Origin: Colwellia marinimaniae
Lineage (GTDB): Bacteria > Pseudomonadota > Gammaproteobacteria > Enterobacterales > Alteromonadaceae
Direction: 5' to 3'
NCBI RefSeq assembly: GCF_002207865.1
Contig: NZ_BDQM01000020.1
Span: 1-64,000, forward strand
Length of the DNA: 64,000 bases
A program made the position numbers and the translations under genes. The notes beneath the pieces were generated by a model, which was given only the letters and a program-made list of their open reading frames with translations, was not told the origin of the DNA and made no database searches. Position 1 is the stretch's first letter. Every line of letters begins with the position of its first letter. This document shows positions 18,968 to 26,647 of the stretch, one piece after another.

Positions 18968-20941
18968 CTAAAGTAACTGCTTAATATGAGATGTAAGGTC
19001 AAGGGGGATAGAATTCAAGAGCAATTGCTCACTAAGTTGTTCATTAAACAATTTTTTTGACAGTTTTAATAAAATTTCTGCTTGTGTTTCATCGTATTGC
19101 GCTAACACCATGGCAACACCAATACTATGATAAAAATCCTGTTCAGCAAGTTGCTTACCATTATTACCATTATTACCATTCTGCTTTTGCCTAAGCTCAT
19201 CAAGAATTACGATAAAAGCATGACTGACATCTTGCTCACGCAATAACGCGGGGAATTGCCTTATTTGTATTTTATTTTTACCCTGGTCAACAAAAATAAC
19301 CCCCGCTTGCGCTATTTTCTCTTGCTCTGCTACTGCCAGCTTTAATTGCTGCGCAGAAAGACTGACCATTACAGGCAATAGTAATGGTTGACTGACCAAG
19401 CCTGTAATAGCGCCCTCTTCTTGCTCACTATTTTTCTGCCAGCTGTGCGCAACAAGTTTGCTATAAGTACTTTTAGCTAATTTAAACAGCGATAAAACTC
19501 TGACCTTACTCTTTACCTCATACAGTGCATAACCCGGTTTATGTATGCTTAGCAAGATGCTCTGCTCTGAACAGCCTTGCTGAGTCGCTACTTCATGCTC
19601 GAGTGTAAAATCTTTATTTGAGTCAACTGCAAGCGCGACTTCACTTGCAGCGTCACTATGAGGTGTCATCAATGCTTGATAATTAGCCACTGCCTCTGGA
19701 GAGATTTTCTGAGTCTGTGCTTGCTGGGCATTACCACGGTAGCCATAACTCGATTGACTGTTACTAACATCATTTACCTGCTGTAACGGTCTAACATAAT
19801 CAGGCCGTGAGTAATTTACTGTCGGCGAACTCGTGTCTGGTGCCTGACTGACTTGTGCTTCATTATTACCAACAGCGGCATAAGATTGCTCAGGCACTAA
19901 CGCTAAATCACTCTCAGGCGCAGTAAATAACTCTTCGCCGGCTAACGCTGACGTCAACGCTTTATGACAAACAGAATAAATAAAGTCATGAACATAGCGA
20001 CTTTGATGAAAGCGGACTTCATGTTTTGCGGGATGAACATTGACATCCACTTCGCGGTGATCAAGTTGTAAAAACAAGACAAAAGCTGGGTAAGTGTCTG
20101 GCGGTAATAAATCTGCATACGCTTGGCGTATCGCATGATTAATTAACTTATCACGCATCATCCGGCCATTGACATAGCTATAACAAAGATCGTTTTGACT
20201 GCGTGAGAAACTTGGCTTTGCTAACCAGCCAGATAGCTTCATATTGTCATGAGGGCAATCGATTTCAACGGCATGTTGAATAAATTTTGGCCCACAGACC
20301 ATAGCAACACGTTTAGTACATTGCGCTTGGGTACTTGCCAGACGATATTGGCGCACAGTTTTACCATTGTGCGTTAGCATGAAGCTGACCGAGAAGTTGG
20401 CGAGTGCGATACGACGTACCACTTCATCGATATGATTAAATTCAGTTTTTTCTGTCCGTAAGAACTTTCGCCTAGCGGGCGTATTAAAAAACAAGTCGAG
20501 TACTTCAATGCTGGTACCGTCGGGGTGAGCCGCTGGCATTATCTGCACCGACATATCTCGCCCTTGGGCAACGGCTTGCCAAGCAGTTGCTTGAGTTTTA
20601 GGTTTTGACGTTAAGGTTAATCGTGCCACTGAACTAATACTGGCTAAGGCTTCACCACGAAAACCTAAGCTATCAATCGCTTCTAAGTCAGTTAAATTTT
20701 TTATTTTACTGGTTGCATGACGACTTAACGCCAAGGTTAATTCTTCTTTTACTATGCCGTGACCATTATCAGTAATTTTTATTTTTTTGATGCCGCCTTT
20801 ATCAACATCAATATGAATCGATGTGGCACCCGCATCTAAACTATTTTCAATCAGTTCTTTTATTACCGACGCCGGGCGTTCAACCACTTCACCGGCAGCA
20901 ATTTGGTTAGCCAAACGTGCTGGTAATATTGCAATAGTCAT
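18968..20941 (-). CDS. mutL: DNA mismatch repair protein MutL
   Basis: MutL links mismatch recognition by MutS to strand incision and excision. It has 657 residues. The GHKL ATPase motifs are [16 protein letters not shown] with [10 protein letters not shown] (motif I), DNGHGI (motif II) and [11 protein letters not shown] (motif III). A variable Gln/Ser-rich linker of about 120 residues leads to the C-terminal dimerisation domain. I do not see the DQHA(X)2E metal motif of endonuclease-type MutL, which fits a MutH-dependent lineage. The linker to the C-terminal domain holds a 9-bp tandem repeat (NGNNGNNG). The stop of amiB is 5 nt upstream. Confidence 0.97.
   Translation of the reverse strand: MTIAILPARLANQIAAGEVVERPASVIKELIENSLDAGATSIHIDVDKGGIKKIKITDNGHGIVKEELTLALSRHATSKIKNLTDLEAIDSLGFRGEALASISSVARLTLTSKPKTQATAWQAVAQGRDMSVQIMPAAHPDGTSIEVLDLFFNTPARRKFLRTEKTEFNHIDEVVRRIALANFSVSFMLTHNGKTVRQYRLASTQAQCTKRVAMVCGPKFIQHAVEIDCPHDNMKLSGWLAKPSFSRSQNDLCYSYVNGRMMRDKLINHAIRQAYADLLPPDTYPAFVLFLQLDHREVDVNVHPAKHEVRFHQSRYVHDFIYSVCHKALTSALAGEELFTAPESDLALVPEQSYAAVGNNEAQVSQAPDTSSPTVNYSRPDYVRPLQQVNDVSNSQSSYGYRGNAQQAQTQKISPEAVANYQALMTPHSDAASEVALAVDSNKDFTLEHEVATQQGCSEQSILLSIHKPGYALYEVKSKVRVLSLFKLAKSTYSKLVAHSWQKNSEQEEGAITGLVSQPLLLPVMVSLSAQQLKLAVAEQEKIAQAGVIFVDQGKNKIQIRQFPALLREQDVSHAFIVILDELRQKQNGNNGNNGKQLAEQDFYHSIGVAMVLAQYDETQAEILLKLSKKLFNEQLSEQLLLNSIPLDLTSHIKQLL
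19155..19180. repeat. 9-bp tandem repeat inside mutL
   Basis: TTACCATTA is repeated 2.9 times with no mismatches. It encodes a run of Asn and Gly in the C-terminal domain of MutL. Gain or loss of a unit would stay in frame. Confidence 0.8.
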
Positions 20942-20946
20942 AAGAT

Positions 20947-22281
20947 TTATCCAGTACGGGGGATTTTTAATGTTTGACCAATTCGTATTGAATTAGACTT
21001 TAAATTATTAATGGCTTTGAGTTTACTCATAGTGATATTGTAACGTTTAGCCAATACCGATAGCGATTCGCCACTGCGAACTTTATGCTTTTTATAGCCA
21101 ACCGAAGCAAAATAAGACCCGGTTAAAGGGTGCGCTAAAAAATGATTCTTGATACCTCGATGAATGGCTTTGGCTAAGCGTTGCTGGTGTTTAGACCAGG
21201 TTAAATTCTTTTCTTCATTATGATTAGAAATAAAACCGGTCTCGACCAAAATCGAGGGTATATCTGAAGACTTTAATACGCCAAAATTACCATTTTGTGG
21301 GGTTTTCTTATGCATTTTGGTGATTTTTTTCAATTCTTTAATAACTTCATTGGCAACACCAAAGCTAACGCCAAGAGAATGCTCTTTGCTCATATCGGCT
21401 AAGGCTAGCGCTAAGTGACTATCCGAGGTGTTTTTTATCACCCCACCGCCACCACCAAGTAACTCGGACTTTTTCTCTCTATTTAATAACCATTTTGCCA
21501 GCTCAGACTCAGCCCTACGCTTAGTCACTACCCAGACCGAGGCACCACTTGGTCCTGGGGTGTGAAAGGCATCAGCATGAATTGAGACAAAAAAATCGAC
21601 ATTTTTTTCTCGAGCTAGACTAGTACGGCGATTTATATTGACGTAATAATCGCCACTGCGGATCATGACCGCTTTCATGCCTTTTTCTTTGTTAATGAGT
21701 GTTTGTAATTTTTTAGCAATCGCTAAAGTCACTCGTTTTTCATAAGTGCCCTTACCACCGATTGAACCGGGATCTTCACCACCATGGCCAGCATCTATAC
21801 CAATTATAATATCGCCAATAGTTTGCTTTGGCTTGGAAATATTCTTTTTACTACGGTTTTTATCATAAAGATCAATTACTAAGCGATTACCGTATTGCCC
21901 TGCAGGCGCTAAAGGAAAAACAGTGAGTTGATACGATTGCGCCAGCTCTAACACCAGGCGGGTTTTGCCTTTATTTATGCTGGAACGGAAAAGCTTTACC
22001 CTTGGATCATTAGCGGCAAGGTTTTTTAAGGCTACCGTGTTTTTGGTATTGCTAAAGTCGATAACCAAACGGTGTGGATTAGTAAGAGTAAAGTACTTGT
22101 ATTCCGGCTTTTGTCTAACATCAAACACAATACGGGTATTTTCTGGTGCCGGCCAGACACGAATGCCATCAATGCTATTAGCGGCGAAGCTACTTACCGA
22201 AAATAGGCTCGATAATAAAAAAACACTTAGTAAACTAAATATCCGTAACTTTGTTATCGCCAGAAGAACTCTGTGATACAT
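20947..22281 (-). CDS. amiB: N-acetylmuramoyl-L-alanine amidase AmiB
   Basis: AmiB cleaves the peptide from MurNAc in septal peptidoglycan and is needed for daughter cell separation. The 444 residues comprise a signal peptide (about 1-33), an AMIN domain (about 38-135, septal targeting), the zinc amidase_3 domain ([16 protein letters not shown], then [10 protein letters not shown] and [10 protein letters not shown], which supply the zinc and catalytic residues), and one C-terminal LysM repeat ([19 protein letters not shown]). The helix that blocks the active site and is opened by EnvC/NlpD appears to be present between the two halves. It is located upstream of mutL in the usual order. Confidence 0.96.
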   Translation of the reverse strand: MYHRVLLAITKLRIFSLLSVFLLSSLFSVSSFAANSIDGIRVWPAPENTRIVFDVRQKPEYKYFTLTNPHRLVIDFSNTKNTVALKNLAANDPRVKLFRSSINKGKTRLVLELAQSYQLTVFPLAPAGQYGNRLVIDLYDKNRSKKNISKPKQTIGDIIIGIDAGHGGEDPGSIGGKGTYEKRVTLAIAKKLQTLINKEKGMKAVMIRSGDYYVNINRRTSLAREKNVDFFVSIHADAFHTPGPSGASVWVVTKRRAESELAKWLLNREKKSELLGGGGGVIKNTSDSHLALALADMSKEHSLGVSFGVANEVIKELKKITKMHKKTPQNGNFGVLKSSDIPSILVETGFISNHNEEKNLTWSKHQQRLAKAIHRGIKNHFLAHPLTGSYFASVGYKKHKVRSGESLSVLAKRYNITMSKLKAINNLKSNSIRIGQTLKIPRTG

Positions 22282-22300
22282 CCAATTAACCCCAACTGTT

Positions 22301-22789
22301 TTATAACTTTATAATATCTGCCAGTGCCGTCATCACTTGTTCGCCGTGAGTTGACTCTGCTTGCAACTTGATGATTCTTTGTTCATCTTGGTAAGCTATA
22401 TTAATGATTATATCTGCTTTAGCCAATAGCCCTGTGCCTTTTTCTGGCCATTCAATAAAACAGCAGCAATCATCATTAAAATAATCCCGAATGCCCATAT
22501 ATTCTAATTCTTCCGGATCAGCAAGGCGATACAAGTCAAAATGGAATATTCGCCAGTTTGCCAGTTCATAAGGTTCAACTAAGGTGTAAGTCGGGCTTTT
22601 TACATTGCCTTGATGGCCCATACCTCGGACAAAGCCTCGAGTCAGCGTGGTTTTACCCGCACCTAAATCACCATTAAGGTAAACGACTAACGCTTGCTGA
22701 ACGGCTGTACTTTTAAGTACTTGCGCCAGCCCTGCACCAATGGCAATGGTAGCTGCTTCATCAGCTAAAAAATATTCTAATTCTTTCAT
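22301..22789 (-). CDS. tsaE: tRNA threonylcarbamoyladenosine biosynthesis ATPase TsaE
   Basis: TsaE is the small P-loop ATPase of the TsaB-TsaD-TsaE complex that makes t6A37 in ANN-decoding tRNAs. The 162 residues contain the Walker A motif GDLGAGKTT (40-48), the family block SPTYTLVEPYE, and FIEWPEKG near the C-terminus. Size and motifs are standard. It lies 20 bp upstream of amiB and 50 bp downstream of nnr, as in many gammaproteobacteria. Confidence 0.96.
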   Translation of the reverse strand: MKELEYFLADEAATIAIGAGLAQVLKSTAVQQALVVYLNGDLGAGKTTLTRGFVRGMGHQGNVKSPTYTLVEPYELANWRIFHFDLYRLADPEELEYMGIRDYFNDDCCCFIEWPEKGTGLLAKADIIINIAYQDEQRIIKLQAESTHGEQVMTALADIIKL

Positions 22790-22839
22790 TTTGCTTTTCT
22801 ATCTTTATTAAGGCTATTGCTGCGACAACTAGTGTGACG

Positions 22840-24477
22840 TTAATGACTGGGTATTTTACCATTAAGCAAGTGCTGTAAGGGTACAAATAAATCACTGGCT
22901 AACAAACCACGTTGACCATTATTATTGGCTATAATATCAGCTGCCGCGCCATGAATATAGGCTGCCAAACATGTTGCCGAAAAAACATCATCACTTTGCA
23001 GCACTAACGCACTAATAATGCCACTTAATACATCACCCATACCACCTGATGCCATACCGGCATTACCTGAGTTATTGATAACAATTTGTTCACCATCAGA
23101 GATTAATGACCCCGCGCCTTTAAGTAAACAAACACCTCCATATTGTTTGGCAATAGCACTGACCGCAGCAAAACGATCGGCTTCTATGCTAGCAATGTCA
23201 CAGTGTAACAAAGCCGCAGCCTCTTTCGGGTGTGGTGTTAATACCCAATGATGATAATGTTGTTTCATCTTACTTAACTTAGTATTACTTAACTTAGTAT
23301 TACTTAACTTAGTATTGCTTAACTTAGTCTTGCTTAGCCATATTAAAGCATCGGCATCGAGGATGATGTTTTTCTTAGTTGCCTGACTCGTTGCACAGAG
23401 TAATGTAAATAGTTGCTCTGCCTCATTATCATGTCCTAGACCTGGACCAATAAGATAAGTTTTCGCCTGATGCAGTGGCGCTGAATTGTCCAATAACTCT
23501 GCGGTTGTTGGCGCTAACATCAATTCAGCTCGGCCGTACATGATAATTGCTTGATTACTTGCGTGACAACTGACGGCAACTAAACCCGCGCCACAACGTA
23601 AAGCGGCTTCACTGGCAAGGCGAATTGCCCCTGGCATTCCCAGCCCTCCGCCTACGGCTAATAATAAGCCACTAATGCCTTTATGGCTGGCAGGCAAGCG
23701 CTTGGCTAAGTTCAAGGGTTGTTTATATTGACTGTAATAATGATTAGTTTTCACCCGCCTAGTAAAGGCGTTATTCAATGCTAGAGGGGCTAGTAGTAAC
23801 GTACCGACAAAATTGGCTGCTTTTCCGGTTAACAAGCCTTGCTTATAAACGATAAATGTTAAGGTAACATCCGCAATAATGGCTTGAATATCTCGGTTTG
23901 CCCCATGCACTTGCCCTGTGGTGGCACAAAGTCCTGAAGGTAGATCAATACTAATGACCTTGGCGGTATGATGATTAATACTCAATACCAGCCGTTGCAA
24001 ACTGGGTTTAAGCTGACCGGTAAAACCGATACCAAATAACGCATCAACGATGACCTCACCGGTAAAGCTATCGATGCAAGCTAAGCTCTTAGCGTTATTA
24101 CGTTCCTCCACCTTATCAATAAGTAGCACAGCGCCTGCAGCAATCATTGCTTGATAAGCTAGCAGAGCATCTGCTTTTAGCTGACTAACAGCGCAGCTAA
24201 GTAAAACACTGAGCTTTATATTTTTTTTGTGGGCTAATTGCGCAACAATAAAACCATCGCCGCCATTATTGCCTTTACCACACAGTACTAGTATATGCTC
24301 GGCTTTCGGCCAGCTTTTCAATAGCTGGGTAAAAACGGCTGCACCGGCACTGTTCATAAGATCATAGCTTGCTATGTCTTGACTAAGCGCAATTCTAGCT
24401 TCATGATTCAATACTTGCTCAGCACTATACACTGACGTCATGGGCGGCTTTTGTGATAAACTTACCAGTAATTTCAT
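22840..24477 (-). CDS. nnr: Bifunctional NAD(P)H-hydrate repair enzyme Nnr
   Basis: Nnr repairs damaged NADH and NADPH. The N-terminal YjeF domain (about 1-230, with GKGNNGGDGF) epimerises the hydrate, and the C-terminal ribokinase-like domain (about 260-545, with GGMGDVLSG) dehydrates it using ADP. The 545 residues are about 30 longer than usual. Part of the excess is a Lys/Thr/Leu/Ser/Asn repeat that sits between DADALIWLSK and the TPHPKEAA motif, coded by a 15-bp DNA minisatellite. The loop is expected on the surface, so activity may survive. It is the first gene of the superoperon, divergent from queG with 60 bp between the two. Confidence 0.94.
   Translation of the reverse strand: MKLLVSLSQKPPMTSVYSAEQVLNHEARIALSQDIASYDLMNSAGAAVFTQLLKSWPKAEHILVLCGKGNNGGDGFIVAQLAHKKNIKLSVLLSCAVSQLKADALLAYQAMIAAGAVLLIDKVEERNNAKSLACIDSFTGEVIVDALFGIGFTGQLKPSLQRLVLSINHHTAKVISIDLPSGLCATTGQVHGANRDIQAIIADVTLTFIVYKQGLLTGKAANFVGTLLLAPLALNNAFTRRVKTNHYYSQYKQPLNLAKRLPASHKGISGLLLAVGGGLGMPGAIRLASEAALRCGAGLVAVSCHASNQAIIMYGRAELMLAPTTAELLDNSAPLHQAKTYLIGPGLGHDNEAEQLFTLLCATSQATKKNIILDADALIWLSKTKLSNTKLSNTKLSNTKLSKMKQHYHHWVLTPHPKEAAALLHCDIASIEADRFAAVSAIAKQYGGVCLLKGAGSLISDGEQIVINNSGNAGMASGGMGDVLSGIISALVLQSDDVFSATCLAAYIHGAAADIIANNNGQRGLLASDLFVPLQHLLNGKIPSH
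23272..23331. repeat. 15-bp minisatellite inside nnr
   Basis: There are four units of ACTTAACTTAGTATT, the last with two changes, and then a partial fifth. On the coding strand each unit gives five residues of the series Asn-Thr-Lys-Leu-Ser. The reading frame is kept. Confidence 0.9.
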
Positions 24478-24537
24478 GGTGATAATCTTACCCTTAATCT
24501 ATGGTTCAACAATCGAGCTAAAGCTGACTTTATTTGT

Positions 24538-25740
24538 ATGACAATGTCTCTTATTAACTATCAAGAATTAGCAGAAAAAATCAAGTGCTGGGGTAAAGAA
24601 CTAGGCTTTTCTGATTTAGGCATCAGTGATATTGATCTAACAGCTCATGAAAGTGTACTAGAGCGTTGGTTGGCTAATAACTACCACGGCAATATGGATT
24701 ATATGGCCCGCCATGGTTTAATGCGTGCTCGACCGGCGGAACTAGTGCCCGGTACCATTAGAGTCATCAGTGTACGCTTAGATTATCTGCCACAAAATGC
24801 TAAGTTTGCCAGCGTACTCAAAGATAAGAACAAGGCCTATATTAGCCGCTATGCCCTTGGCCGCGATTATCATAAATTAATGCGCAAACGCTTGCAGCAA
24901 TTAGGCAAGAAAATAGCCGAGCACTGCCGCGACTTTAATTGCCGCCCCTTCGTTGATTCTGCGCCAGTAATGGAAAGGCCTTTAGCCGAAAAGGCCGGAT
25001 TAGGTTGGGCTGGTAAACATACCCTCTTAATCAATAAAGAAGCGGGATCTTGGTTTTTTCTGGGGGAATTATTTGTTGATATTCCATTACCCGTTAGCAG
25101 TAATGAATATAGCGCTGCCGCCATTAAAGCCATTGAAACACAAACTAAGGTTAATGACTGCGGCAGCTGTGTCGCCTGCATTAAAATTTGCCCAACTAAA
25201 GCCATAGTAGCGCCCTATACGGTTGATGCACGGCGCTGTATTTCTTATTTTACCATTGAATCACCCGACGCCATCCCCGAAGAGTTGCGGCCATTAATGG
25301 GTAATCGTATTTATGGTTGTGATGATTGCCAATTAATTTGTCCATGGAATAAATACGCCAAACTCAGCCTTATTGATGACTTTCAAGCGAGAAATAATCT
25401 CGATGATATCAGTTTGCTGGAGTTATTCGCGTGGACAGAAGAGTATTTTCTTAACACCTTACAGGGCTCGCCTATTAGGCGTATTGGCTTTCAAAGTTGG
25501 CTACGTAATATTGCCGTGGCATTAGGCAATGCCCCCTATAGTGATGAAGTTGTTAAGGCCTTAACTGAAAAATGCGCTGAGGCCAGTGAACTCGTGGTAG
25601 AACATATTAACTGGGCACTAGCACAGCAGAGTAATAAAAAAATGCTCTCGGAGAAAACTGCCGCTGAGCAAGAGAAAAACCATAGATTAACACTACGCTT
25701 GATCCGCTCTGTCGAGAAAGGCCTAACTAGAGATGCTTAG
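24538..25740 (+). CDS. queG: Epoxyqueuosine reductase
   Basis: QueG carries out the last step of queuosine synthesis on tRNA, reducing epoxyqueuosine with cobalamin and two [4Fe-4S] clusters. It has 400 residues. The N-terminal DUF1730-like cobalamin domain includes YISRYALGRDYHKLMRKRL and the GWAGKHTLLI block. Cluster ligands are CGSCVACIKICP and CDDCQLICPWN. A HEAT-like C-terminal part follows. The first or third codon (MTM) may be the true start; no clear ribosome site decides it. It is divergent from nnr, a common arrangement. Confidence 0.96.
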   Translation: MTMSLINYQELAEKIKCWGKELGFSDLGISDIDLTAHESVLERWLANNYHGNMDYMARHGLMRARPAELVPGTIRVISVRLDYLPQNAKFASVLKDKNKAYISRYALGRDYHKLMRKRLQQLGKKIAEHCRDFNCRPFVDSAPVMERPLAEKAGLGWAGKHTLLINKEAGSWFFLGELFVDIPLPVSSNEYSAAAIKAIETQTKVNDCGSCVACIKICPTKAIVAPYTVDARRCISYFTIESPDAIPEELRPLMGNRIYGCDDCQLICPWNKYAKLSLIDDFQARNNLDDISLLELFAWTEEYFLNTLQGSPIRRIGFQSWLRNIAVALGNAPYSDEVVKALTEKCAEASELVVEHINWALAQQSNKKMLSEKTAAEQEKNHRLTLRLIRSVEKGLTRDA

Positions 25741-25786
25741 AGCTACCGTTTAAAGGTTAACAGCTATTTAGTCACCTTAACTAAGA

Positions 25787-26308
25787 TTAACTAACCTTGC
25801 TGTTATTTAACATCTCGATATCCGCTCTGGCTTCATCTAATGCATGTTGAACAGTCAAAAACTTTTTAATGGCATTATTCTTCTCCGCCGTTACTTTCTG
25901 CTCACGTGCTCTACTCTCAACCAATTGCTGTTGAGTTTTTGTCAACGTAGCCATCAAATTAGTAATATCATTGTTTTTAGCATATTTTTGTTCGTCTCTC
26001 GCATTGACGAAATCATCATCGGCCGAATTTAATAGCTGCTTAGATTTAAAGCTTAAATAATTCACAGCAAGGCGAACAATTAAAATTAAACCGGTAAGCA
26101 GAAACACGACAATATATTGATTATCGTCAATAGAAGACAAAGCGGCGGCCACTTTAGTAAAAAAGTCCCCCTGAGCATTAATAAAATGCGTAAATAACTG
26201 ATTATGCCAAGCAAGCCAAGTAATCATATAGATGACGATAAAGCTAGGAGCAGGGTGTTGGCTCTCAGTAAAGCTGAGCATTGCTTTGAGGGTTTTCTTA
26301 TTAATCAC
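25787..26308 (-). CDS. Two-TM coiled-coil protein of unknown function
   Basis: This 173-residue protein starts at a GTG, chosen because AAGGA lies 6 nt upstream. Hydrophobic segments lie at about residues 22-42 and 64-86. Charged helix with heptad character fills the C-terminal half (about 95-168), probably cytoplasmic. I do not recognise a named family. It is convergent with queG, and a DUF1289 gene lies upstream on the same strand (76 bp gap). Membrane scaffolding would be a guess. Confidence 0.6.
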   Translation of the reverse strand: MINKKTLKAMLSFTESQHPAPSFIVIYMITWLAWHNQLFTHFINAQGDFFTKVAAALSSIDDNQYIVVFLLTGLILIVRLAVNYLSFKSKQLLNSADDDFVNARDEQKYAKNNDITNLMATLTKTQQQLVESRAREQKVTAEKNNAIKKFLTVQHALDEARADIEMLNNSKVS

Positions 26309-26383
26309 AAAAAGTCCTTGTTTAAATTTGATTATATCTTCAACTTACCAGGCTAATACCACCAAAACATGCTAGACAAGCTA

Positions 26384-26590
26384 TCATGTACTCTCAGGCT
26401 TAGCTTCACTACTTTCTCGCCTTTGTTGACATAGCTCAACAACGTGGTGTTTATCTTGCGTGGAATAACTACGCCAAGCCACTATCTCATCAATGTGCCG
26501 AAAACAACCTAAACAAATATCATCACCATCTAAGCAGCAATTTCTAATACATGGGCTGTCTGTTAACATTATTTGCTTATTATTACTCAC
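26384..26590 (-). CDS. DUF1289 domain protein
   Basis: This is a small 68-residue protein with the DUF1289 signature SPCIRNCCLDGDDICLGC followed by FRHIDEIVAW. Its cysteines (SPC, NCC, CLGC) probably bind a metal or Fe-S cluster; the exact role of the family is not established. The start is a GTG, preferred because AAGGA lies 5 nt upstream. It is transcribed leftward, 57 bp downstream of the large sensor gene. Confidence 0.85.
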   Translation of the reverse strand: MSNNKQIMLTDSPCIRNCCLDGDDICLGCFRHIDEIVAWRSYSTQDKHHVVELCQQRRESSEAKPEST

Positions 26591-26647
26591 AATGTTCCTT
26601 TTGATTTGATTACTTTATGATAAAAATATTACTAGCCTAAACTTAAA

